From an uncultured Blautia sp. (GTDB lineage Bacteria; Bacillota; Clostridia; Lachnospirales; Lachnospiraceae), in assembly GCA_900551715.1 (NCBI GenBank), contig URXG01000078.1:1-9413 (forward strand): a DNA stretch of 9,413 bases, given 5' to 3'. A program made the translations under genes and the position numbers. Shown here piece after piece: positions 1 to 7,155 of the stretch. Numbering within the stretch: the first letter of the stretch is position 1; each line of letters starts with the position of its first letter. Below the pieces are notes generated by a model. The model made no database searches. It was given only the letters and a program-made list of their open reading frames with translations, and had not been told where the DNA came from.

Positions 1-1646
1 TGCATCAGTCAACACCAGATTTGGAGCAGATGGATGGTGAAGAGTTCCCTGTTACATTGGGAAAGCAAGTCAAAAAAACGCAGCAGGCGCTTCTTTCATT
101 AGGCACTGCCTATTATTATATCTCAAGACTGAACTTAAAAACAAAGAAGGTAGAACTTGTCAAAAAATCTCGAAAAATGGTTATAGATAGTAAAGATAAT
201 ATTGCAGATTGGAATCCTCAGTTCGAGATTATCGAAGGTATTATAGCAGAACCATTTGTACAGAAGTATATAGATTTTTTTGATATACAAACTATGGCAG
301 CACGTCTTCATAATAAAGAATCTATGTCTTCTGAATTCAAAAAGAAGAATGGCTCATGGTTTCTTTCCATGGTTGTTCCTCAGAGTTATGATAAAAATGG
401 AAATGTTACTTCAGTATTGATTGCAAATCGAGATGTGACAGATGAAAAGTTGCGGAAATTAAAACAAGAGGAAGAATTGCGGGAAGCTAAATTAAAAGCA
501 GAATGTGCAAATAAAGCAAAATCATCATTTCTGTTCAATATGTCGCATGATATCAGAACTCCTATGAATGCAGTCATTGGTTATGCAGAACTGGCGTCCA
601 GACATTTGCAGGAAACAGATAAACTTGGCAGATATCTTGAAAAAATTCAAATATGCGGAAAAGAACTTTTATCGATGCTTGGTAATGTTCTGGATCTTGC
701 AAGAATTGAAAATAATAAGGTTGAAATAGAATACACTGTTTCAAATGTCCATGAAAGTTTTGAAAATTGTATCATTATGTTCCAACAACAGGCAGAAATT
801 AAAAATCAGACACTCTCTCTGACAGAACAGATTATGTATCCGTATGTATATATGGATGCACCGCATCTGTCAGAAGTCTGTCTTAATGTTATAAGCAATG
901 CAATAAAGTATACAAATACAGGAGGTAGGATATCCTGTAATGTTGTACAGAAATCTTGTGAAAAAGAAGACTGGTGTAATATGATCATTACCATTACCGA
1001 TAATGGAATTGGCATGTCTGAAGAATTTCAAAAGCGTATTTTTGAAACTTTTGAAAGAGAACGTAACACTACATTAAGTCATATTGACGGCAGTGGCATT
1101 GGAATGGGCATTACAAAAAAGCTTGTAGAGCTTATGGATGGCACAATAGAAGTGAAAAGTAAGCAGGGTGAGGGTTCCAAATTTACAATAACTATTCCTT
1201 GCAGAAAAGCGTCAGAAGGCGATTCTCAGGTGAAGAAAAACAGTAATCTGTGCAATAAAAAATGCTTGAACGGTGTTCGGATTTTATTGGTCGAAGATAA
1301 TGAAATCAACACTGAGATCGCAGCGGAACTATTGACGGAAGAAGGATGTATTGTTGAAACTGCCAATGATGGTGTTGCATGCATTGATATGCTTGAAAAA
1401 GCTGATGCTGATTATTATAAATTGATTCTAATGGATATTCAGATGCCAGTTATGAATGGATATGACGCTACATTAGAGATCCGAAAGATGAAGGATACGA
1501 AAAAAGCCATGATTCCAATTATTGCGATGACTGCCAATGCCTTTGCGGAAGACATACAAAAGGCTCTTTCTGTTGGAATGAATGCTCATGTTGCAAAGCC
1601 TGTTGATATGAATATTCTTATTCCAACAATGATGAAATATTTATAG
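1..1646 (+). CDS. Hybrid sensor histidine kinase/response regulator, 5'-partial
   Basis: The reading frame is open to the left edge (first full codon at 3), so the true N-terminus is outside the window. The TTG at 21 and ATG at 30 are not credible starts because homologous sequence begins before them. Numbering from the codon at 21, I see a PAS-like domain (about 24-140, ending in the typical NRDVTDEK), a charged coiled linker, then HisKA with the phospho-acceptor H176 in MSHDIRTPMNA. The HATPase domain follows: N289/N293 (N box), D327 in DNGIGM (G1) and G357-G363 (G2). A receiver domain completes it, with E425/D426, phospho-acceptor D472 in LMDIQMPVMNG, T504 and K526. The chain ends just after the receiver, so there is no HPt or DNA-binding output and the phosphate must pass to a separate protein. 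No membrane segment lies in the visible part. The ligand is unknown. All catalytic residues are present. Confidence 0.93.
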   Translation, partial: HQSTPDLEQMDGEEFPVTLGKQVKKTQQALLSLGTAYYYISRLNLKTKKVELVKKSRKMVIDSKDNIADWNPQFEIIEGIIAEPFVQKYIDFFDIQTMAARLHNKESMSSEFKKKNGSWFLSMVVPQSYDKNGNVTSVLIANRDVTDEKLRKLKQEEELREAKLKAECANKAKSSFLFNMSHDIRTPMNAVIGYAELASRHLQETDKLGRYLEKIQICGKELLSMLGNVLDLARIENNKVEIEYTVSNVHESFENCIIMFQQQAEIKNQTLSLTEQIMYPYVYMDAPHLSEVCLNVISNAIKYTNTGGRISCNVVQKSCEKEDWCNMIITITDNGIGMSEEFQKRIFETFERERNTTLSHIDGSGIGMGITKKLVELMDGTIEVKSKQGEGSKFTITIPCRKASEGDSQVKKNSNLCNKKCLNGVRILLVEDNEINTEIAAELLTEEGCIVETANDGVACIDMLEKADADYYKLILMDIQMPVMNGYDATLEIRKMKDTKKAMIPIIAMTANAFAEDIQKALSVGMNAHVAKPVDMNILIPTMMKYL

Positions 1647-1668
1647 TAGACAGATTTAAAGAATGTAG

Positions 1669-1704
1669 AAAGGACACTGGCATATTTTGGCAGGTGTCCT
1701 TTTT
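1669..1704 (+). terminator. Intrinsic terminator after the histidine kinase
   Basis: AAAGGACAC (1669-1677) pairs perfectly with GTGTCCTTT (1694-1702). The stem can extend inward past one bulged base, and a T run ends at 1704. It begins 22 bp after the kinase stop codon, so it should end that transcript. Confidence 0.85.
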
Positions 1705-1714
1705 ATATGCCCCA

Positions 1715-1807
1715 ATGGATACGAAAACTGACGGGGGCGGCATGATGACAGGGGTAGAAGTGGAAACAGCACAAAATGGAAAAGCCTACAGAAAAGGAGT
1801 TATATGA
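1715..1807 (+). other. Possible 30-codon leader ORF before the nuclease-ATPase gene
   Basis: An ATG at 1715 opens 30 codons that close with TGA at 1805-1807, overlapping the next gene's ATG in an ATGA arrangement typical of translational coupling. The predicted peptide is Gly- and Thr-rich at its start (MDTKTDGGGMM) and matches nothing I recognise. There is no Shine-Dalgarno sequence in front of 1715, which argues against translation. The 1705-1803 gap also holds no promoter that I can defend, so how the downstream gene is transcribed (read-through of the terminator, or a non-consensus promoter) is unclear. Confidence 0.15.
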
Positions 1808-3273
1808 AAGCAATATCTGTTTATACTATTACAAGAAATCAAAATGCAGAACAATTGACCAGACTGGAACGACAGTTGTCTGGAAGGACATATTTTCTAA
1901 AAATACGTCAGTGGGAACTACAAAGTATGAAAGCACTGGTAAGAAGACTGGAAGAACATATGGAAGATGTGTATGCGCTTCGCTTTTTTTATTCCTTTCA
2001 GATTCCCAGACTGGGAAAAGAATTTGATCTTCTGCAGATTAAAGAAGACCAGATCATCAATATCGAGTTAAAAAGTGGTGTAGTATCAGAAGCAGCTGTC
2101 CGCAAACAGCTGATCCAGAATCGTTATTATCTTTCTGCACTTGGAAAACCTGTGTATTCTTATACATATATCAGCAGTCAGGATCAGTTGTTAAGACTGA
2201 CGAATCATGATCATATTGTGGAAGGAGACTGGAAGCTTCTGGCTGATGCACTGCACAAAGAAACCTGTGATTATACAGGAGATATCGAAGAGTTGTTTCA
2301 GGCAGAATTATATCTGATCTCTCCGTTAACAGAACCAGAGCGTTTTTTGCAAAAAGAATACTTTCTGACATCTCAGCAGAGAGATATAGAAAGACAGATC
2401 CTGAAAAAAATATCCGGAGAAAGGATGGGATATTTTTGGTTTACAGGACTTCCGGGAACTGGTAAGACCTTACTTCTGTATGATATTGCCATGAAACTTT
2501 CCAGACGTCAGAAAGTCTGCATGATTCACTGTGGGGAAACTGGAAAAAAATGGCAGATTCTTCATGAGCGTCTTCGCAGAATTGATTTTCTGTCAGACAG
2601 CCAGTTGGAAAATGACAGTCAGCTGGAGGGGTACAGCAGTTTTCTGATAGACGAGGCTCATCTGCTTTCAAAAGAAAAATTGAAAATACTGTTGCGGGCA
2701 GGGAAGGGGTATCCAATTATCTTTTCCAGTGATAATGAAGATATAATTTCCTTGGAGGAAATGGATCGTGATGCTACAGAGATTCTGGAAAATTTGCCGG
2801 ACATACATATATTTCACCTTACAAACCGTATCAGGACCAATGCAGAACTTTCTTCTTTTATTCTGAATATCATGCATATACCAGATAAAAAAGTTCCAAG
2901 ATATTATCCTCATATAGAAGTAGTATGTGCAAATGATAAAAGAGAGGCAGAGAATTTATTGAAGGATTATCTGCGACAGGGATATCAGTATTTTCCGGAA
3001 AAAGAGAAAAATTTCCATAATATTCAGAGAGAAACTGCAGAAGTACGAGACACAGAACGACTGGTACTTATTCTGGATGCCAGTTATTATTACGATGAAA
3101 AAGGTTATTTAAGGGCTTTAGATTCTGTGAACAATGAAAAATCCCAGGTAAGAAATCTTTTTCACCAGCTGAATCAGGCAAAAGAAAAGATCGCGCTGAT
3201 TATAAAGAATAATGAGACGGTATACAAGAATATGTTAGAGCTTCTGCAGAGCAAAGATAAAATAAAAAAATAA
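1804..3273 (+). CDS. NERD-like nuclease fused to DUF2075-type P-loop ATPase/helicase-like protein
   Basis: The protein is 489 aa. The start is the ATG four bases after AAGGAG (1794-1799). The N-terminal part (about 65-150) carries a PD-(D/E)XK pattern: EFDLL with D75, then IELKSG with E88 and K90, and a following Q102 in RKQL, as in NERD and related nucleases. A Q-motif-like segment (LTSQQRD) then leads to Walker A GLPGTGKT (215-222, K221) and Walker B FLIDEAH (D283, E284), with a motif III-like IIFSSDNED and LTNRIRTNAEL after it. The C-terminus (VRNLFHQLNQAKEKIALII, about 450-468) corresponds to the motif V/VI region of superfamily-1 helicases, but the usual arginine-finger position in LTRA reads LNQA. 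It is cytoplasmic with no signal peptide. Family membership in the DUF2075/AAA group is well supported. The nuclease activity is inferred from the motif. The biological role (DNA repair, defence or RNA processing) is unknown. Confidence 0.85.
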   Translation: MKAISVYTITRNQNAEQLTRLERQLSGRTYFLKIRQWELQSMKALVRRLEEHMEDVYALRFFYSFQIPRLGKEFDLLQIKEDQIINIELKSGVVSEAAVRKQLIQNRYYLSALGKPVYSYTYISSQDQLLRLTNHDHIVEGDWKLLADALHKETCDYTGDIEELFQAELYLISPLTEPERFLQKEYFLTSQQRDIERQILKKISGERMGYFWFTGLPGTGKTLLLYDIAMKLSRRQKVCMIHCGETGKKWQILHERLRRIDFLSDSQLENDSQLEGYSSFLIDEAHLLSKEKLKILLRAGKGYPIIFSSDNEDIISLEEMDRDATEILENLPDIHIFHLTNRIRTNAELSSFILNIMHIPDKKVPRYYPHIEVVCANDKREAENLLKDYLRQGYQYFPEKEKNFHNIQRETAEVRDTERLVLILDASYYYDEKGYLRALDSVNNEKSQVRNLFHQLNQAKEKIALIIKNNETVYKNMLELLQSKDKIKK

Positions 3274-3366
3274 TGCCCTGATAATCAAAAACAAAAAGGG
3301 AAAGCAGGTAACCGATTCCTGTTTGTCGCATAAGATAAAGGAAGAGTAAGAAGGACAGTAATATTT

Positions 3367-3696
3367 ATGAATGTCAATGTTATGATGCAGTATGTTACTT
3401 ATGGCCTTGCAATGATCGGTGGGCTGGCATTTCTTGTTTCCATTATTGTACAGGTGATCAAAGAGCTTCCGTTTCTGAAAAGAATACCAACCAGCGTGGT
3501 TGCCCTGGTTGCTTCCATGGTTCTTTGCCCTGTAGCCCTGATCATTTTATGTACATATTACAAGATAAAGATTACCTGGTATTATATACTGGCATCTTTT
3601 ATGGCTGCCTTTGTTGTGTATCTGGTTTCAACAGGAGGATGGGAAAAAGTAAAGAACATCTGGGATCGAACCAGATATCAGGATTCTCATGAGTAA
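3367..3696 (+). CDS. Small holin-like integral membrane protein (109 aa, 3 TM)
   Basis: Three hydrophobic helices are visible at about residues 8-30, 42-62 and 68-88, separated by short basic/polar turns (KELPFLKRIP, YYKIKI), with a charged C-terminal tail. Size and layout resemble the phage-type holin-like proteins found singly in many Lachnospiraceae genomes, including the MNVN..MQYVTYGL start. An AAGGA (3351-3355) lies 11 nt before the ATG, a little far but usable. It sits 93 bp after the nuclease-ATPase gene with no convincing terminator between, so co-transcription is possible. No endolysin or other phage gene is nearby, so a lysis role is not supported; it may be a domesticated or non-lytic membrane protein. 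Function is unassigned. Confidence 0.7.
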   Translation: MNVNVMMQYVTYGLAMIGGLAFLVSIIVQVIKELPFLKRIPTSVVALVASMVLCPVALIILCTYYKIKITWYYILASFMAAFVVYLVSTGGWEKVKNIWDRTRYQDSHE

Positions 3697-3762
3697 AAGA
3701 GAATTCTGATAAAATGTAAAAAAAACATTTTAAAATAAACTTAAAAACTGTATAAATGGAGA

Positions 3763-3791
3763 TTTACATGTTTTGCTTTCTGTTGTATAAT
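3763..3791 (+). promoter_or_regulatory. Sigma-A promoter of the MATE-acetyltransferase operon
   Basis: TTTACA (3763-3768, five of six matches to the -35 consensus) and a perfect TATAAT (3786-3791) are separated by 17 bp. The upstream stretch is very A/T-rich and could act as an UP element. Transcription should start near 3798, giving a leader of about 30 nt before the ATG at 3828. AAGGAGG at 3815-3821, six bases before that ATG, is the ribosome binding site. Confidence 0.85.
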
Positions 3792-3795
3792 ACAA
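3783..3795. promoter_or_regulatory. Palindromic putative operator over the -10 box
   Basis: TTGTATAATACAA is a perfect inverted repeat (6-bp arms around one central A) that contains the whole -10 hexamer. TTGTAT/ATACAA-like palindromes are typical of MarR-type and similar winged-helix repressors, which often control MATE exporters. No regulator gene is adjacent in this window, so the cognate protein is unknown. Part of the symmetry is forced by the TATAAT sequence itself, so the call is tentative. Confidence 0.45.
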
Positions 3796-3827
3796 AATCG
3801 TTTAACAGAAAAATAAGGAGGTAAAAC

Positions 3828-5207
3828 ATGAAAACAGTACAGAATGATATGACTACGGGAAATCCCATGAAGATCATCTTGAATTTTACATTGCCTATAT
3901 TTTTGGGAAATGTTTTTCAGCAGTTCTACAATATGGCAGATGCAGTGATCGTAGGTAAATTTGTTGGTAATAAAGCACTGGCAGCAGTAGGAAGTACCGG
4001 AACCATCATGTTTTTGATCTATGGATTTGTAGTAGGCATGACTGCGGGATTTACAGTGCCTACAGCTCAGAAGTTCGGTGCAGGTGACATGAAGGGAATG
4101 CGTCGTACTGTTGCAGGTGCAGGTGTGCTGTCACTGGTGGTAGGAGCACTTCTGACGATGCTGTTCATGTTGTTTATGAAACCTCTGTTGACACTTATGA
4201 ATACGCCATCAGATATTTTTAAAGACGCTTATGGATACATTATGATCATCAGTGGAGGCATCCTGGCACAGATGTTGTATAACCTACTTTCCAGTATCCT
4301 TCGGGCTATTGGAAACAGTAAGATTCCCCTTTATTTCCTTATTATCAGTGCACTTCTGAATATTCTGCTGGATCTTCTTTTTATTGTAGGTTTCCATATG
4401 GGAGCAGCAGGAGCAGCGGTGGCAACCATTATTGCACAGGGAGTGTCAGGGATTCTCTGTCTGATTTATATTATTGCGAAAATTCCGGTGCTGCATCTGA
4501 ACCGGAATGATCTTCATGCAGGAAAAGATGTTTATGGAATACAGCTTAAGATCGGACTTCCCATGGCTTTGCAGTATTCGATTACAGCCATTGGCTCTAT
4601 GATGGTACAGTCTTCCCTGAATATCCTGGGATCTACCCTTGTGGCGGCTTTTACAGCAGCAGGAAAGATTGAACAGGTGGTGACTCAGGCATATGTGGCT
4701 ATGGGAACTACAATGGCAACCTACAGTGCCCAGAATATGGGAGCAGGATCTGTAAAGAGAATCCGTGAGGGATTCAGGGCCAATACTATCATTGGAATTA
4801 TTTATTCCCTTGTGGCAGCTGCTTTTGTAATGACTGTGGGAAAATATATGACTTATCTTTTTGTTTCGGAAGATGTAGATCTGATCATGAACTCAGTGGA
4901 TATTTATCTGAAGTGCATTGGACTGTTTTTTATTCCACTTACTGTTGTAAATATCTATAGGAACGGCATTCAGGGACTGGGATATGGCCTGCTGCCTATG
5001 ATGGCAGGCGTTGCTGAACTGATCGGCAGAGGTATTGTGGCAGTGATCGCCGGTAACATGCGTAGTTATACAGGTGTCTGTCTGGCAGGACCGGCGGCAT
5101 GGGTACTGGCAGGAGGGCTTCTCCTGGTGATGTATTTCTACATTATGAATGTACATATGAAAAAAATATTTGGGACCAACGGAAAAGACAGAAAAGAGGC
5201 AGAATAG
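3828..5207 (+). CDS. MATE family efflux transporter
   Basis: The 459-aa hydrophobic protein has about 12 predicted membrane helices in two homologous halves, the normal MATE length. The N-terminus TGNPMKIILNFTLPIFLGN leads into TM1 with NMADAVIVGKFVG, where D38 matches the conserved TM1 acid of MATE cation antiporters; GSTG and a GAGDMKGMRR loop between TM2 and TM3 follow. The start is fixed by AAGGAGG six bases upstream. MATE proteins sit in the cytoplasmic membrane and export cationic drugs or metabolites in exchange for Na+ or H+; substrate and coupling ion cannot be told from sequence. It is first in an operon with the acetyltransferase 3 bp downstream, behind a strong promoter, which suggests a shared detoxification or export role. 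It is homologous to, but clearly divergent from, the minus-strand MATE at 5781-7127. Confidence 0.95.
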   Translation: MKTVQNDMTTGNPMKIILNFTLPIFLGNVFQQFYNMADAVIVGKFVGNKALAAVGSTGTIMFLIYGFVVGMTAGFTVPTAQKFGAGDMKGMRRTVAGAGVLSLVVGALLTMLFMLFMKPLLTLMNTPSDIFKDAYGYIMIISGGILAQMLYNLLSSILRAIGNSKIPLYFLIISALLNILLDLLFIVGFHMGAAGAAVATIIAQGVSGILCLIYIIAKIPVLHLNRNDLHAGKDVYGIQLKIGLPMALQYSITAIGSMMVQSSLNILGSTLVAAFTAAGKIEQVVTQAYVAMGTTMATYSAQNMGAGSVKRIREGFRANTIIGIIYSLVAAAFVMTVGKYMTYLFVSEDVDLIMNSVDIYLKCIGLFFIPLTVVNIYRNGIQGLGYGLLPMMAGVAELIGRGIVAVIAGNMRSYTGVCLAGPAAWVLAGGLLLVMYFYIMNVHMKKIFGTNGKDRKEAE

Positions 5208-5210
5208 TCT

Positions 5211-5771
5211 ATGAACACTGAAATAGATATAAGAAAAGCAACAGAAAAAGATGCAGAGTCACTGGTAAAGATCTATGCTCCTTATGTAGAGAAAACAGCC
5301 ATTACATTTGAATATGAAGTGCCTTCTGCAGCGGAGTTCAGAGAACGGATCAGGAATACACTGAAGAAATATCCTTATCTGGTGGCAGAACAGAAGGGAG
5401 AGATTCTGGGCTATGCTTATGTGGGACCTTTTCATGACAGACCCGCGTATGACTGGGCGGTAGAGACTTCTATTTATGTGGATCATAACAAAAAAAACAT
5501 GGGAATTGGCAGGAAGCTTCATGATGCACTGGAAGAAGTGTTGAAAGAAAGTGGTTTTCTGAATATGAATGCCTGCATTGCATATCCGGAAGTGGAGGAT
5601 GAATACCTTACCAGAAACAGTGTGGAATTCCACAGTCACCTGGGATATGAACTGATAGGAGAATTTCATAAATGTGGTTACAAATTTCATCGCTGGTATA
5701 ACATGGTCTGGATGGAAAAGATCATCGGTGAACATACAGAAGAACAGAAAAAGCCCCGTTTTGGTGAATAA
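5211..5771 (+). CDS. GNAT acetyltransferase, phosphinothricin/methionine sulfoximine type
   Basis: The protein is 186 aa. The start is the ATG three bases after the MATE stop, with AGAGG at 5195-5199 upstream. It covers one GNAT domain: the opening IRKATEKDAESLVKIYAPYV, a TFEYEVPS segment, YPYLVAEQKGEILGYAYVGPF, YDWAVETSIYVDH, the acetyl-CoA pyrophosphate loop K95-N-M-G98-I-G100 and a C-terminal HLGYELIGEFHKCGYKFHRWY. This layout matches the Pat/Bar/MnaT group, which acetylates phosphinothricin, methionine sulfoximine or related amino-acid amines with acetyl-CoA. The first position of the loop is K rather than the usual Q/R, a mild variation. The last codons form the left arm of the downstream terminator. 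The natural substrate is not known; many housekeeping members act on other small amines. Co-transcription with a MATE exporter suggests handling of a toxic small molecule. Confidence 0.9.
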   Translation: MNTEIDIRKATEKDAESLVKIYAPYVEKTAITFEYEVPSAAEFRERIRNTLKKYPYLVAEQKGEILGYAYVGPFHDRPAYDWAVETSIYVDHNKKNMGIGRKLHDALEEVLKESGFLNMNACIAYPEVEDEYLTRNSVEFHSHLGYELIGEFHKCGYKFHRWYNMVWMEKIIGEHTEEQKKPRFGE

Positions 5772-5782
5772 ACGGGGCTTTT
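5749..5782. terminator. Bidirectional terminator between convergent genes
   Basis: A perfect 13-bp stem, AAAAGCCCCGTTT (5749-5761) with AAACGGGGCTTTT (5770-5782), has an 8-nt loop. The T-rich arms sit at the 3' end on both strands, so it can end transcription from either side. It contains the last codons and TAA stop (5769-5771) of the acetyltransferase and overlaps the stop codon of the minus-strand MATE gene (5781-5783). Confidence 0.93.
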
Positions 5783-7127
5783 ATACTTGTATTTTGCGAA
5801 AACTGTAGAAAAAATAGATCATCTCTGCAATTGATGTAATTGTCCAGGAGAAGAAATACAGAAGATACAGAGAAGGAATGGTATGGACCCATGCAAAGAT
5901 GGTGTATACCCATACGATCCGAAATACGCAGGAACCAAGGATTACGATAACAGTAGGTATAACAGTCTGACCGATTCCTCTGGAGGCTGCGATAGTACCG
6001 TCCATAAAAGCACTGACAGCATAGGCAAACCACATAATGTGAATTCTCTGCATACCTGCATCAATGACTCTGGCATCAGTGGCAAACAGGGAAAGAAACT
6101 GACGTCCGAAGAGCAGCAGCAGTACACCAAAGATGGCACCTGCAGAAAAAGCATAAAAGATACTGATCATGTAACTTTTTTTCATTCGCTTTTTGTCTCC
6201 GTAGCCAAGGTTACTGCTGATAAAACTGGAACATGCAGTGTGGAATGCAAACATAATGTTAAAAATAAGTGTATCTGCATTGATAGATGCAGCGTTTCCG
6301 GATACCATGACTGCGTCAAAAGAATTGACTCCTGCCTGCACAAAAAGGTTGGCAATGGCAAAGATGGCATTCTGGATACCGGCAGGGATACCAAGCATCA
6401 GTACAGACCGGCAGGCTTCTTTATAAAAGTGCAGATTTGAAAGATGCAGTCGGCACTCATCCTGTCTGGTAAACAGGTTCCGGAGAACCAGCAGGGCAGA
6501 AACATACTGGGCGATCACGCTGGCAGTAGCCACACCGTCCGCCGCCATATGGCACTGAATGACGAAAAAGAGATTCAGAAGTACATTCAGAATGCCAGCT
6601 ATGGTCAGATAAAGAAGGGGGCGTGTGGTCTCGCCTCTGGCACTTAAAACACCATTACCAAAGTTATAAACAGCCATGGCCGGCATTCCAAGTGCGTAGA
6701 TCTTCATATAAAGAACCGCACCTTCCATAAGCTCATCTTTTGTGTGCAGGACATTCAGGAACAATGGTGAAAAAACAAAACTGATCAGTCCGATCAGAAG
6801 TCCGATTCCCAGACACAGAAGAAGAGATGCATGAATCGTTTTTTTAGTGTCTTTCTGGTTGCCTGCACCCAGAGCATGGGCTGTTCGTACATTAACACCG
6901 GAACCCATTCCAATGAGAAAACCGGTGAACAGAGTAACCAGTAAAGTGGTAGAGCCAACAGATCCCAGAGCCTGATAGCTGGCAAAACGACCTACCACAG
7001 CTACATCACTAAGATTAAACATGACTTCAAGAATCTGAGAGAACATCAGGGGAAGACTGAACAGAAAAATATTTTTCCACAGTGACCCCTTTGTCATTTC
7101 TACAGATTCGGAAAATAATTTCCTCAT
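5781..7127 (-). CDS. MATE family efflux transporter, downstream of ilvBN
   Basis: The protein is 448 aa with about 12 membrane helices. TM1 carries FNLSDVAVVGRF with the conserved acid D41, followed by GSVGSTTLL and a GAGNQKDTKK loop, all MATE hallmarks. The start is the ATG at 7127 with GGGGAG (7136-7141 on the complementary strand) eight bases before it. An out-of-frame ATG-AAA-TGA triplet set lies just upstream and is ignored. It starts only 28 bp after ilvN with no strong terminator between, so it is probably the third gene of the ilvB-ilvN transcript. It acts in the cytoplasmic membrane as an Na+- or H+-driven exporter of unknown substrate. Its stop codon lies inside the shared bidirectional terminator. 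It aligns by eye with the other MATE gene across TM1-TM3 but is strongly diverged, so this is not a recent duplication. Confidence 0.95.
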   Translation of the reverse strand: MRKLFSESVEMTKGSLWKNIFLFSLPLMFSQILEVMFNLSDVAVVGRFASYQALGSVGSTTLLVTLFTGFLIGMGSGVNVRTAHALGAGNQKDTKKTIHASLLLCLGIGLLIGLISFVFSPLFLNVLHTKDELMEGAVLYMKIYALGMPAMAVYNFGNGVLSARGETTRPLLYLTIAGILNVLLNLFFVIQCHMAADGVATASVIAQYVSALLVLRNLFTRQDECRLHLSNLHFYKEACRSVLMLGIPAGIQNAIFAIANLFVQAGVNSFDAVMVSGNAASINADTLIFNIMFAFHTACSSFISSNLGYGDKKRMKKSYMISIFYAFSAGAIFGVLLLLFGRQFLSLFATDARVIDAGMQRIHIMWFAYAVSAFMDGTIAASRGIGQTVIPTVIVILGSCVFRIVWVYTIFAWVHTIPSLYLLYFFSWTITSIAEMIYFFYSFRKIQV

Positions 7128-7155
7128 TTCATAAACTCCCCTGGTCAGAAAGAAC

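Noticed and set aside
3301..3324. Hairpin AAGCAGG/CCTGTTT between the ATPase and holin-like genes
   Set aside because: The 7-bp stem includes a G-U pair and has no following T run, so it is not a credible intrinsic terminator. I also see no promoter in 3274-3366.
3681..3732. Two weak hairpins (3681-3706 and TAAAATG/CATTTTA at 3710-3732) after the holin-like gene
   Set aside because: One overlaps the CDS end and lacks a T tract; the other is all A/T except one pair. They may help transcript ending but do not meet the standard for a terminator call.
3749..3768. TGTA...TACA imperfect inverted repeat over the -35 box
   Set aside because: The arms pair only with a 2-nt bulge in an A/T-rich region, so chance is the simplest explanation.
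5259..5735. 158-codon open frame on the minus strand, opposite the acetyltransferase
   Set aside because: Antisense to a clear GNAT domain, and its translation shows no domain pattern.
5883..6440. 185-codon open frame on the plus strand, opposite the second MATE gene
   Set aside because: The translation is a hydrophilic, low-complexity Lys/Asp/Ser/Thr string, typical of the complement of a membrane-protein gene. It has no RBS and is fully antisense to the MATE CDS.
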